This document shows positions 47,665 to 60,100 of a stretch of 64,000 bases of DNA, piece after piece. The translations under genes were made by a program, and so were the position numbers. Position 1 is the first letter of the stretch. Each line of letters starts with the position of its first letter. Location: assembly GCF_932526225.1 (NCBI RefSeq), contig NC_064043.1, forward strand, positions 14,878,085-14,942,084, written 5' to 3'. The notes beneath the pieces were generated by a model. It was not told where the DNA came from, made no database searches, and saw only the letters and a list, made by a program, of their open reading frames with translations. This DNA comes from Nematostella vectensis. Taxonomy: Eukaryota; Cnidaria; Anthozoa; Actiniaria; Edwardsiidae.

Positions 47665-50600
47665 TTACATTGTCCTGAGCTTCTCCTTGACTTTGCTTTT
47701 TTTCTTCTTCTTTTTCTTGGCTTTCTTTGCCGTGCAATGAACACAGTACCAGTCCCCTCCAGGATCATCAAGTACACCCACACATGAACTACAAAACAAA
47801 CAAAGCACATTTATCAAAATACAATTTAAAAACTTCACAAGGGATTAAAATGATACAAGGATGGTTACTAAAAGGGGAACGTTAAAAAAGTGGAATTATT
47901 TTAAAAATTGAAAGGCAGCAACTGAAATTGCATCCTGTCTTGAAGACAGAAATCTTTAAAAAGATTTCTGAAATCGTTCTCCGCCAAATCACTACTCGAA
48001 AATTCAAGTTATCCATCTAGTGAGGAAATGGACGCTTGAAGTAAAAATCTAGCCTAAGCCTACAAATCTAGTTCACTATTGTAGAAATAAAGTCTCTAGT
48101 CAATTGCCTGCTTCCGGATATAGTCTGTAAATTTTAAACTAGTTTTGAACATATCGTTTAAAGCTAAGGTCTTTTTCTCAGTCACGCAGTCCCAGCCGTC
48201 ACCGTTGTCACATCTTAAAGTCCCTACTCTAAAGCTTTTGTCTTCCTCTCTTAGTTCCATTCAAAACAAAACAAAAGAAACTTTGCGTAAGATGGAGTTG
48301 AATAACAGAAATTCAGAGGAGCATGAAGAAATCAGCAATCAAACAGGGTTCGCACCTGTTCTGTCGAGTAAATCTGTTTTGCAAAGACTTGCTTATACAT
48401 GATGGCTATATTTTGTTGATATTCGAAGTGGGCGTATATCACTGTTGGCTTACTATACAGTAGGAGGCGAGGTTTGTGTTCATCTACTGTACTGATATAC
48501 TGTAATCTGGTAAGGTGATGGACTAAATCTGTTTAGTCTAGGTAATCATACAGTTTTGAGTTTACCTGGTTTACCAAATCAGCATGAGGGTGTTCTTTTT
48601 AAAGTTCAATGTTTAACAAGCCTATAGGGTGAGCAAAGAATGTATTCCTTTGATGGATAGATTAGCTCCCAAACAAATGAATAAGGAAAAGTTGCCACTT
48701 ACCCGTGGTACCACTTGTCACAGCTGTCACAACCTATCATGAAGCTGCCATCGTCAGCAAACCCACATGCGGGGCAGAAGTACAATTGCTGGGGACCCAA
48801 GCATGGAAGTTATTGCACAATCTATTAAAAGCAGGATATAAGTCCCAAAGCAACGAGTCTAGAAATTACGCATAAAATTTGCTAGTGGAGCTCAATATCA
48901 TTATTTAATCTTTTCATCAGCTAAACCAAAGTTAAAGGGGCAATCGCATGCTTGTTCTAAGATTACTTAATTAAATATGGAAAAAGTGTGTAACAAAACA
49001 ATGTAAAATCTTTCTTATTACTTCGCCCAAGTGTAATAAATAATAATGAGCCAATTCTCCATAAACGTGAGGATGGCTGGGGGTGGGGGGGTGGGGGACT
49101 AATACTGCATCCGAAAATCACAAATATGGTTATACAGTGCCCAAGATCCGAAAAATCCTTGTATCAAGATACATGTCTATCCATTTTGAAAAGGCTGTAT
49201 AATTCTCTATTTAAATACACTCAAAAGTTAAAAATGATAGAAGATGTGATGCCGTGAAATTAATTTGCATCCAGTCTGACTTCACAAAATCAAGTTTAGC
49301 ACAGACAAACATGATACCAAGTCATCGTCACTTCACAGTTAGTGAGGAAGAAATGAAGGGAGGGAGGTTTTCTCCTTGAAGCTCACCACTGTTGAAGAGA
49401 GTGTCTCTGTCACAACAGTCCTGGCAATGCTGTCCTTTGCCTGGCTTGATGTGGCGGTAGACAAGTCAGGCTCCTGTTTAAGGTGTGATGTCCCCATGGT
49501 GGACCCAGGCAAGCCGACATGACTACTGGTCTTCTTGATCTTGGGTTCCTTATTGGTGTGGATCACACTGTAACAAAGAGAACATCATCCATTCAATGCC
49601 CTTGTTGGTTCTCCTATAGCATATTACTACCGGTGTTTCAGTACACCATAAGAGTTTCCTGTCTTGTTATCTAAAATAAGACTGTACATATAAAAATAGC
49701 AATTAACATGTGTGTGACTAGTTTTAAGTAAACTTACATTTTTTGAGCAGTAGGCTGTTTAGCCTCCTTTGTGGTAGCCAGCATGTCTGTTGTACTGGGA
49801 GGCTCAAGCTTCAACTTGATACGAGGGATTGAGCTTCCACTGTTACCAGGTATAGAGAGAGGGTCAAGCATAAATTCCTTGTTTTCTTGTTTAATCTGTA
49901 AGGTAACAAGATAATGCAACAATATTTAACTTTGGCCTCTAAACAACCAGGTGCACAGTACAGAGAAACATTTCTTAGACAGCCAAAACATTTCTTAGAC
50001 AGCCAAACATTTTTTTCTCAGTCTTAACTTTTTTCCAGCCCCTTTTCTTTTTTTTTTCAGGACAAGTTTCTTTATCAGTACCATTTATTTTCTAGTTTTT
50101 CTAGTCTATTTTTTTAGCCCAGGTTTTTCCCTTCTAAGACATGTGTCTGGGATCAGATTTGCCCTTTTATGCAAGTCCTGTTTCGGCCAGCTCTGCCTTT
50201 GTTGTTTTGTGCTTATCTTTAGTCTCTACCTTTTTCGTCTTGTGCTTATCTTTAGTCTTACTATTTTTGTCTTTTTTTTATCTTTAGTTGTACCTTTGTT
50301 GTTTTGTGCTTATATTTAGTGTCTACCTTTTTTGTCTTCTTTTTATCTTTAATCATACCTTTGTTGTTTTGTGCTTATCTTTAGTCTCTACCTTTTTTGT
50401 CTTCTTTTTATCTTTAATCGTACCTTTGTTGTTTTGTACTTGTCTTAAGTCTCTACCTTTTTTGTCTTCTTTTTATCTTTAATCGTACCTTTGTTGTTTT
50501 GTGCTTATCTTTAGTCTCTACCTTTTTTGTCTTCTTTTTATCTTTAATCGTACCTTTGTTGTTTTGTGCTTATCTTTAGTCTACCTTTTTCGTCTTGTGC

Positions 50601-53600
50601 TTATCTTTAGTCTTACTATTTTTGTCTTTTTTATCTTTAGTTGTACCTTTGTTGTTTTGTGCTTATCTTTAGTCTCTACCTTTTTTGTCTTCTTTTTATC
50701 TTTATTCGTACCTTTGTTGTTTTGTGCTTAACTTTAGTCTCTACCTTTTTGTCTTGTGCTTATCTTTAGTCTCTACCTTTTTCCTCTTGTGCTTATCTTG
50801 AGTCTCTACCTTTTTCGTCTTGTGCTTATTTGAGTCTCTACCTTTTTCGTCTTGTGCTTGTCCTTAGTTTTATCCTTGTCCTTGTGTTTCTTCTTCTTTT
50901 TCTTGATAACTTCATCACCTAACGGATTAGATGGACCAGGTTCTGGGGTGGAGCAGCTTGGTGGCAGGAAATTTGCTATCGAGAACACAGATGTCCCACC
51001 CTGATTTGTACCCTTCTTCTTTTTCTTCTTTTTCGGCTCCCCTAATGCTGGTCCAGCATGATCACCAGGATGTTTCTTTGCTTTCTTTTTCTCTTCAGGA
51101 TCAGCAAGATGGGACACCATTTGTGCAACTGAATATTCAGGGGCTGCACCCTTCTCCTGTTTAACTGGTTTGAAGATCAGTTTTGGCATTGTTGGAGCTG
51201 GTTCTTCCATGGCACTCGCCAGTGGCAATAATTGCTCAATGCTGCTTTCTTTAGATGGGCTTAGTATTTTGCTTGGTGGAGACTTTAGACTCTCTACTTT
51301 AACACTTGTCTGTTTGGGTGTCTTGGGCGAGGCAGATTCTTTTGCTGTTTGTTGGGCGGCTTTGGATAGAATGGGAGAGGTGACCGGAGATTTAATGGGT
51401 GAGCTTATCGGGGAAGGTGTTGCTGATGGAGACTTTGTCTTAGAATTCTTTAAAGCTTCAGCCACGGCTTTCTTTGGATGCTTCTTTTTAGCTGGACTCT
51501 TTTTAACCTTTGGTTTGATAGTAGCGCCAGTATCTGGAGACTTCAATAAGCTAGATGTTGTTTTCTTTTCTTTGACTGTCTTTCCCGGAGATTTCTTCAC
51601 AAGTGTTGATTTGACTTTTGGTGGAATGGGCCCTGCTGTAAACTTGAAGACACCTTCTGATTTCTCATCCATATCCATGGGTAAAATGTCTGGTGATGGT
51701 GATGGCGATGGAGAGATTTTTTCTTGAAGCGCTTGCAAAATGTCCAGCTCATTTTCCTTATTATTCTTACTAAGAAAAGCATGTTCTAGCCGTCTCCTTT
51801 TGGTTTCTGTATCAGCCTCAGAAGGGCTGTCAAGTGACCTTTTCTCAGTAAGGTTACCAACAAGGTCATTGTGTGTCTCTTCTGCAACTGTTTTAATTTC
51901 ACTTCGCAAGAATTGTTGTTCCTGGCCATTTTCCGGATCTATTGTTTCTGCTGGACCCGTTTCTCCTTCATCTGCAAAAAAGTATTAAAAGGATTTTTAT
52001 GATGTCTGAAATCAGTCAAGCTATTTTTTTCTTCTTCACTATATCATTTGTATTAGGATTATGTGATTGAAATATCCTTAAAATTATTATTATATATGTT
52101 ATAATTGAATATCTACAAATCTTTAACTTAATAAATTTTTCGACTCTCAAAACATTGAAGCAAAGTAAAGCTACAAAAAAGTTAACTTAAATTTCTATTC
52201 CTAAAAGTTCTGACCCAGAATGCATTAATAATTCAATATCAATGATATACCTGGAAAAATTAATAGGCTGACAGTATTGCAGCTTTCAGGCAATTTAGTG
52301 CAGGAAACGGTAATTCAGTATAACTGGACACTGATTGGCTTTCAAATAGTTGAACAATAGAAAATTCAAACATCCAGATGTGAATAACACTCTGAAATAG
52401 ACTATATCGGGTATGTTTTCTACACACTAAAACAATTTTTCCCATGTATTTTATTAATAGGTAATCATTCTATTCTAGTTCAATTAGAAAATAATTTCCA
52501 CCCTGCCGAAGATGGCTTATACAATTTGAACTTTTGAAAAACTCACTTATGCAAATTATTTCCAAATTGAATTCAAAACCATATGATTACCTATACATAA
52601 CAGCTTGATTGCAATGTTGTTTTTTTCTCAATAAAAGCAGAGGCTAATTCACTAACCAGGAGCATAGCCATGGGAATCACTCAAGGGGCCCTAACCCCCA
52701 CACCTGACAGCCGAAAAATACAGTTTATGTATAAATTGAATAAATAAATTATATTGCAATTATATCAGTCATGACCTAAGTGCTTCACATTTAAAATTCT
52801 AATATGTATTCAGCGTTTTCACAAAGATTTTTAGGAGCATGCCATTATGGGTTTGGGGGCAGTTTAGGTTGCTCAAAGTTTCATTTTTCTTTTCAATACC
52901 AAAACAAAAATAATATATTTTCTGTCTTGGTAGAGATGGTGAAAACTCCAGAAAAAGTAGCTCATTGAGCCAGCCATGTTGAAACTGAGTAACAGAAGGT
53001 TCTACTTACATTAGGACGGAGAAACAGAAATATTCTAGCTGTGTCATGATTGAGAATCGAACCTGTTGTAATTGGACATGTACAGTATGGTACAAAATCC
53101 TGGCTTTTCATGATTGTGTCATGATTGAGAATCGAACCTGTTGTAATTGGACATGTACAGTATGGTACAAAATCCTGGCTTTTCATGATTGTGTCATGAT
53201 TGAGAATCGAACATGTTGTAATTGGACATGTACAGTCTGGTACAAAATCCTGGCAATGCTCTTGTTGTAATTGGACATGTACAGTATGGTACAAAATCCT
53301 GGCAATGCTCCTGTTGTAATTGGACATGTACAGTATGGTACAAAATCCTGGCAATGCTCCTGTTGTAATTGGACATGTACAGTATGGTCCAAAATCCTGG
53401 CAATGCTCCTGCTTACAGTACAGTATCAAAAAAACTTATTTTGTTTATTGTAAACCACACCAAAACTTACCAAAGACCTGCAAACACATACAACAAAATC
53501 CTTCCTCACACAAACTAGATAAAAAACAGACTGTTCAGGGGTTCACAAGGGAGATTGAGCTCAACTTTACTAAGAGGCTTTAAGCTTCACAAGTAACACT

Positions 53601-54904
53601 GAGGACAGATAATTCTCTAAAAAACACAAGGAAGAATAGAATAATACACAACCTTCAGTGGGCTGCAGGGCTTTGATGAGTGGTGGTAAGTGCTCATGGT
53701 AATATTCAGCACGTTCAGCTATCTCTCCATTACACGGGTGATGGAGGAGGCAAGCCTTCGGCTTTGGAAACCGTGGTAACTGGTGGAAAAAATGAACTTG
53801 GTCTACCTGAGTCACATAATCTTCAAGCTCATTTAACAAAACTCCAGTGTCACTGAATGCTAGTCCCAGGTCATCCAGGTTTGGTTCAGTGTGACAATCT
53901 TAAAAAAGAAAAAAAAGTCCATTAAGTTAACCTGTTTGACTTATGTGCAAATTACTGACTAGTACATGCTTGAGAAGGTGTATACACCACAGAAGGTTGT
54001 CAGTGAAAATGGCGAATGGCTTATGGGTACTAATTATTCTTAAAAATAAAGGTGTTAAATTAATTACAGCAATGCCAGAGCCAAGCATTGGTAACCTTTA
54101 ATGGATAATTGTTTTGATTTATCAATATTCTTCAAGACGCATGGTTTCTTTTGGTCGTAGAACTGCCATTTGCCAATCGTCATTCGCCATTTGCACTGAC
54201 AACCTTTATTGAAATAGGTGTATACCCAGTTCTGGAAGCACACAGATAGCTCACAGAGCAGAATCTATTTTTATTTCAAAGATCACAGATAACAGTTTTT
54301 AATGTGGGTTTTAGTGGGTTCAGCTGTGAACCATGAAACAACATTTGCAAGACAGGGTAGATATGGATAGAAAATTATAATTATCTGAGTTTAAGATAAT
54401 GGCTTTCTATAGGCGTATACAGTACAAGATTTTTTAAGGTGTTGGGATAGAAGTTCAACTAAGAATTATTTTTTTTTACCAAACTCATAAAGTGGGGCTA
54501 AATTTTAACGTTATATATTTGCTACTTAACCAAGCTCAAACAACAGTCACCTGGGTAAGCGGGTGAGCGTTTAACAGCTTCATTATAGCCCTGTTGGGCA
54601 CACAGGAATTGAATCGAATTGAATCTGTCTTTCCTTGTGTTAGGACTTGGAGGACACGAAACAAACTAAGAGAGTGGAACGAAACCCCAGAAACACCAAT
54701 CAATTCAACCAAACGAGCAAAGTGGAGGAAAACCTTACATAGTTGGCAGTAGGCATGTGCAGACTTTGCAATTTCCTCCATGTATTTCTGCATGACGTCT
54801 GTGAGCAAGTCGTGGGTTGATTTGTGGAGCGAATCCCAGCCCATGGACTGGCATATCTGAGCGACCGCCACACGCAGGGCGAAATGGTTAAACCGCTCAG
54901 TCAT
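47665..54904 (-). CDS. TAF3: TAF3, TFIID subunit with histone fold and PHD finger
   Basis: Seven exons join in phase: 54739-54904 (start), 53653-53898, 50842-51971, 49738-49895, 49387-49567, 48703-48788 and 47665-47788 (stop TAA). They give 696 residues; the human protein is about 930. Residues 1-85 are the histone fold (LRVAVAQICQSMGWDSLHKS, LDDLGLAFSDTGVLLNELED, FFHQLPRFPKPK), which pairs with TAF10 in TFIID. Exon 3 is a basic, SP-rich, disordered middle ending in Lys-rich KKKKHKDKDKTKDKHKTKK. Residues about 630-675 form the PHD finger (YFCPACGFADDGSFMIGCDS, CDKWYHGSCVG, DWYCVHC), which in vertebrates reads H3K4me3 at promoters. A Lys-rich tail follows. TVVTETLSSTV before the finger matches VVTETVSTYV of human TAF3. 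The exon 3 donor (AAAAAG, then GTAGAG) is the only in-phase choice among many near-copies in the repeat array beside it, so that boundary is less certain. Confidence 0.92.
50160..50841 (-). repeat. Intronic array derived from the 3' end of TAF3 exon 3
   Basis: On the minus strand, repeats of about 32-33 bp alternate between GTAGAGACTAAAGATAAGCA- and GTACGATTAAAGATAAAAAG-type units, each ending in A-rich AAAAAG. They copy the exon end AAGCACAAGACGAAAAAG plus its donor GTAGAG. Units are of mixed length, so the reading frame closes at the TAG at 50806-50808. The array is therefore probably intronic, though a longer or alternative Lys-rich exon cannot be excluded. Confidence 0.75.
53046..53412. 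repeat. Compound minisatellite (75-bp then 49-bp units) in TAF3 intron 2
   Basis: The 49-bp core starts TGTTGTAATTGGACATGTAC and ends near AAATCCTGGCAATGCTC, in about four copies. In the first three copies it is extended by TTCATGATTGTGTCATGATT to a 75-bp unit. ORFs on both strands are periodic artefacts. Confidence 0.92.
53977..54227. mobile_element. MITE of about 250 bp in TAF3 intron 1
   Basis: Left arm GGTGTATACACC ... AAGGTTGTCAGTGAAAATGG is mirrored by right-arm CGCCATTTGCACTGACAACC ... GGTGTATACC. The terminal GTGTATAC is seen alone again near 56360. Confidence 0.6.
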
Positions 54905-54956
54905 GGTTAACGAACCCTTCCAAGGCTAGAGACCTTCACATCAGACTGGAGGATGT

Positions 54957-55265
54957 GTTACTTATACAACGTGATTCATCAGAGTATATTCAAGGTCAGG
55001 TAATAGCGCGTATTTGAGAGCGCTTTGTTCGAATCAACCCAAAGATATGAAATAAGAAAAAAAATATGGCCGACGCTGTTTGGGGACCAGTCCATCACGG
55101 TAGAATAAGCACAGCAGACCCAAGGCCTTCGCAGTGTTACTTATACAACGCATTGTTACTTTTACCTATACAACGCAGTGTTACTTATACAACGTGATTC
55201 ATCAGAGTATATGCAATGTCGAGTAATAGCGAGTATTTGAGAGCGCTTTGTTCGAATCAACCCCA
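54957..55265. repeat. Direct duplication of about 80 bp in the TAF3 upstream region
   Basis: CTTATACAACGTGATTCATC ... TTTGAGAGCGCTTTGTTCGA occurs at 54959-55040 and again at 55187-55262. TATACAACGCA-type partial copies lie between (55140-55190). The second copy contains the start codon of the small ORF at 55216; the first lacks it. Confidence 0.8.
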
Positions 55266-55455
55266 TTCTCGCTCCCAGAGCTCCTCGGTCATGCTTTCCG
55301 CCGGAGGCTCTGGTCTGGATGTCTTAGGAGGTCTTGTAGCAGACGAAAACCGAAAGTCCCGGATTGTCCTAGATTCTATGTTTGCTTCTAAAATGTTTTT
55401 AGAAGCAAACATAATTATTGGCTGTTGTTGCATGTGTTTGCTATTAAAGGACTAA
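55216..55455 (+). CDS. Candidate small protein (79 aa), divergent from TAF3
   Basis: The ATG at 55216 opens 79 codons, head-to-head with TAF3 (311 bp between starts). The N-terminal part is Ser-rich and polar (LCSNQPHSRSQSSSVMLSAG). The C-terminal end is hydrophobic and Cys-rich (FLEANIIIGCCCMCLLLKD), possibly a tail anchor. I do not recognise a family. Against coding: a perfect 14-bp hairpin (55380-55393 with 55397-55410) lies within the frame, and the first part is a duplicated promoter segment. It could be a first exon, a promoter-antisense transcript or chance. Confidence 0.25.
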   Translation: MSSNSEYLRALCSNQPHSRSQSSSVMLSAGGSGLDVLGGLVADENRKSRIVLDSMFASKMFLEANIIIGCCCMCLLLKD

Positions 55456-56805
55456 TTGCTCTTAATAAAGGGTGTTACGAAAATCAGACCTCCCAGACAA
55501 TTCCGGGAGGAATTCTTATCAAACGTCCAATACAAACTTTCCATCGATTTCCACGCCTTTTCGAGATATTTAGAATATAATTACATGCGTGCTTTGTGGT
55601 TTGGAGACAGTTAAACCATGCAAGCTCGTAATCGTTTAATAATTTTAAACCAGGTGGAAATTTGTGCTCAGAGTTCACTCAGATTCAGTAAAATAACAGT
55701 TTTAGCTATGCTGTGAGTCTCGGCTTTTAACTTTGCTTATGACTGGATGTACCAAAAATGTGATTCTCATGTGATTCATTCTCTTTAAAATATCGCCAAA
55801 ATCTGATTCTTTTAAGACTTCTTAGGAAGTTGATTTGCTAACATATACTTTATTGTCATGATACTTTTTTGTTTAAAAAGTGTAACAGGCGAGCATACTA
55901 TCTAATGTTATAAATGTAATAAAACATCGCCTTCGTCAAAGCGTGGGCTGTTGTCATGACAAATGGCAGAAAATGGCGTCCAGTCCTATAAAAGAAAGTT
56001 GGGTAGCACTGCGAACTTAGACGAAATACAGGGGGCGGATCCAGGGGAGGGGGGTGGGGTGGATATCCGACCCCCCTTTTAAGGTAAAAAACAAAATGAA
56101 AAGTATTTTTAGTTTTGAAGAAATTAAATGTATGCGGGACGGGAGGTACGGGACGTACTGTCCATGTGGCTTCGCCTGCTGTGTCTACTTTACTGACGTG
56201 ACAAATCCAATACAGCTTGAAGTATTGTTAAATCATGTTGGCTACCAATACAAATTCAGGTCTCAAAAAAAGCTGTAGAATTCTAGTTTACCTCCTTATG
56301 AACATTCACATGGCTTTCTGATACAAGTCATAAATTCCCGAGTGCCACCTTTTTTGAAATAGGCGTATACACTTTTTAGATATTAGATTCTTTCCCATGG
56401 AATGCGCTACTTTTTTAACATAGCGCATCCCATGAGGAAGAACCTAATAATGGGGGACTATTTTTCCCTGGCACAATAATTTGTTTTTCGTCACTTTTTG
56501 GTCTAGGATGGTCAAACAGGGAAGCATCCTATTTGTAATCATTTATTCACTTATTAAGATTACAAATGACATATTGTTTACATTTCTTTTTCTAATAATA
56601 CACAATTATAAAATCCTAAAGACCTAGGTGAGCCTTAAAATGGAAAATAAAAGTAAGATGTTTAGAAGCTGAATATTGAGGCTGGTGAGAGTAGGGACCA
56701 CTACAACAAGCCACTTAAATAAGAAAGTAAAAGCACGAAAGTAAGAAGCATGGAGATAAGTGACCATGAATTGATGATCAACCTCAAAGCATTTGAGCTT
56801 TGTAC
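55456..56805. other. Intergenic stretch between the TAF3 promoter and the BLTP1 3' end
   Basis: No conserved frame is seen. It includes a repeat end-like G-rich tract (56030-56075, GGGGGCGGATCCAGGGG), an imperfect hairpin at 56382-56442 (ATGGAATGCGCTA with TAGCGCATCCCAT), and probable BLTP1 3' UTR in its right part. Confidence 0.5.
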
Positions 56806-57161
56806 GTCGCGGCTCGTCATCAAGGTAGGCGGAGCTCTCCTTTATTCCGGCCAATAGCCTCTCTATCAGCACTGACAGAAACATGTCCAATGATGTCACG
56901 GCTCGTCATCAAGGTAGGCGGAGCTTTCCTTCATTCCCGCCAATAGCCTCTCTATCAGCACTGACAGAAACATGTCCAATGATGTCGCGGCTCGTCATCA
57001 AGGTAGGCGGAGCTTTCCTTCATTCCCGCCAATAGCCTCTCTATCAGCACTGACAGAAACATGTCCAATGATGTCACGGCTCGTCATCAAGGTAGGCGGA
57101 GCTTTCCTTCATTCCCGCCAATAACCTCTCTATCAGCACCGACAGAAAAATGTCCATGGGG
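56806..57161 (-). repeat. 89-bp tandem repeat, four copies, spanning the BLTP1 stop codon
   Basis: Copies start at 56806, 56895, 56984 and 57073, each 89 bp. The rightmost copy is the coding end of BLTP1 (LSVLIERLLAG..., YLDDEP, stop) and the other three lie downstream. As 89 is not a multiple of three, they cannot be in-frame extensions. The stop TGA (57074-57076) falls on the repeat junction, where copies alternate between CCGTGA and CCGCGA. Confidence 0.92.
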
Positions 57162-60100
57162 TCCATGGCGCCACGCTGCGCCCATTTGGGAATCGTCAGA
57201 CGCGCATGCGTGAAGCCCAGCTTCTGTAGGACCCAGTCCATGTTGACCGGGTCCATGTTCTTGCCGGCCCACGAGAGAAAACGCACCTTCGGCTCTAGTT
57301 TCCAGGCCTTGCTGCGGAACTGCCGCACTCGCTTCTGCTGGTCCACAGCCTTTGGGGTTTTGTCACGCTCTTCCGAGGGGCCCGCACTAGACGGCGGAAT
57401 ATTGCGGGCGTGGGTTGTAGGGGACATCCCACGTGGCAGGGATCCTATAAATACACATATTAGGGTGAGATATAGCCTGCAAGGGATGACGGGTATGATA
57501 GATTCTCCGAGGGCTATGTCGCCGCCAACCCCTCCTCCAGCCACCCCCAAGCCTTTGGTTATTCTTTCCTACCTGAGGTTGTGGTCTCGTTCTCTTTGAT
57601 ATAAGTCTGCACCACGTCGTGCAAAAAGAAGAGTAGCCCCACGTCCATGGTGACACACAGGCTGTCATTAAAACACGACGAGAACGAGCACTCCACCACG
57701 TGCGGTGAGGGCGTGGTCAACACGCGGGGTACAGAAGTCTTGCGCTTGACCCAGCTTGGTGCATGCGCACTCATCGGTAAGTCGTGCTCGGTCTTGACAT
57801 TGACCTGCGAGAAAAAGTGGAAAGGGCGTCATCGATACTACAGTAACAGAGTAATGGAAGATTGGTCATTAACATCACCTAAATTACCCCTAACAAAAAA
57901 ATGTTGCAAGTAAATATAGATATTATATAAAGACACTAGACGTTTCGAAGGCTATTGCCTCACCAGAAGAGGAAGAACAGGTAGAAAAGCTCCTCCAGAC
58001 AATGTTAAAGTGGCAGTAGCCACGAAACGCTACCTACATTGCCTAGTTTTCTCTTCGGGATAGAGGTTTTCGCGGATCACAATTAGTGATTTCCTCGAAT
58101 TATGGAAATGCAATGATGGTCTTAAGGTGGAGCTCCGCGAATCACTTTTAGTGACTTACATCTAATATTGTCATTACGAAGATGTCTCGGGGTAAAGAGA
58201 GGTCGTATTCACGGAATGCAATAATTGATTTAGGTAGGTACCTATCCGTGGATGAGCCTACGTGACTTACCTCGAATTTTGGTAGCGCAAAGATTGTCTC
58301 AGAGTCGTGCTCGTATCGATAACTGGCAGACCTGCCGCGGGTCGGGGTGGAAGTGGTCTTCTTACTGCCACCAGGAGAGTCTGACCTCTGCCTGGCCGGC
58401 TCCTCGTCTGAGGGGAGGAAGTCATCATCCCCTGTGGCGCACACGTAGCCCAGCCACTCCTGCACGCTACTGCCCATGGACGGGGGGTTACGGCGACCCC
58501 TGGCCACCTTGCGTACCACCGCCATGTTGGCTGAAAACAAAGAGAACATTGAGACTGTCAGCCTGGCTTACTTAGGTTGATGCATTACAAGATTATTCAG
58601 GAACTTGAGGCAAGCAAAGAAATTAATCATTAGTTTATTAGTGAACAATAAAATCGTGGGCACAGTCTTGCGACACGTCCTTTCCAACACTGATGCCGAT
58701 GATCTCTCATCATTTAAATATGAATCAGTAAATCTCAACATGAATTTGATATAATTGGACAATCGCGAAGTCCGTTAAAGAAACTAGTGACACGTGATTA
58801 AGTACTCACTTGCTGTGGCTGACACGTGATTAAGTACTCATTTGCCGTGAGTGACACGTGAATAAGTACTCACTTGCTGTGGGTAACACGCGATAAAGTA
58901 CTCACTTGCCGTGGGTGACACGTGACAAAGTACTCACTTGCAGTTGCTGCAAAAAATATCATCAAGTTCGAAATAATGTCTTAAACATCAACAGTACACG
59001 AACAAGTAAATTCTCTGGTGACTGGAAAGATCAGAAATAGAGAATGGAGCGATTTTAAAGCAAAAACGTTTTGTTATTTTCACGCGCGCGCCAAAGAATA
59101 GCGTCATTTCAGACGACCGCGCACTGTTTTGAATTGTATTTTCAATCACAATTTTTATCGTTGTTGCCGTAGAAAACAACTCCCAAGAAGCTCGCCGTTC
59201 TTGCCTTGTGTATACAGAGTATTATTTCCAACTCCAAAACGATAAAAGTTAATCTGCGGCTCTGCTTTTTCGATATTCACGGAGCTCTGTCCTTGCCGTG
59301 GTCTAGCGGGAAAGACGACTTGGATCATGTCCGCGTCTTTTATACCGCGGGTCCTTGTTTAAGTACTCACTTGCTGTCGGTGAATGGGTCCCGGCTTGAT
59401 CCTCGTCCCCATTCCCAAGGCGGATCATTAGCTGCTGTACACTGCGCACGCGCCGAACCTGGCAGCTCTTCTCTTCAGAGCACACTTTACTGACGAACTC
59501 CATATATGGTGACGAAAGAGAGAATAGTACCCAAGACTGCGCGCGAAAATTGACGCCATGGAAACAAGCAAGAGATACACCTTTACCGCGAAGTGCCAGG
59601 CTCCCGCCTAGTACCACGCCTCGCTCAGGCAAAGGGTTCCCAAGCATACTCAGCTTGAGCCCACACACAGCGTTCAGGACTTTGCTCCAATGCTGGTACT
59701 TGAGACCTGCAGGAACAAATCGTCATCACGTGGTTTGGCAACAAACCATCCAGTGCTAGGGAAATGGCACAACTAAACACCATGCGCTTGCTGCGTTGAC
59801 GAACTTAGGGACCTTAAGCAACGACGACGGCGGCAACGCGACGCCGACGGCAGAAAACAATGGGATTTGATTCAGAATTCAATAGCAGCACGTGGAAATG
59901 TGTTCTGTCTGATACCTTTCAGCCTGTTCACCGTAAAACCACGACGTGAAAACTCCAAGTTTCACGGTCAATTGGGGACGCGGACGTTTGCACTATAAAC
60001 TCCACTAACAACGTTCGCTGCTGTAGGAAAAATGTTCTTAGTTTATTTACTGTCTCTGACTATGTTTTGCTTATTCCATTGCAATTAAATTATTATTGAT

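Noticed and set aside
51170-51727. 185-codon plus-strand ORF
   Set aside because: It is the antisense shadow of TAF3 exon 3, whose minus-strand translation matches the family.
53046-53429. ORFs with NWTCTVWYKILA and TCPITTGALPGF repeats
   Set aside because: These are periodic readings of the 49/75-bp minisatellite in TAF3 intron 2.
57150-57599. 149-codon plus-strand ORF
   Set aside because: It is antisense to the last BLTP1 exons.
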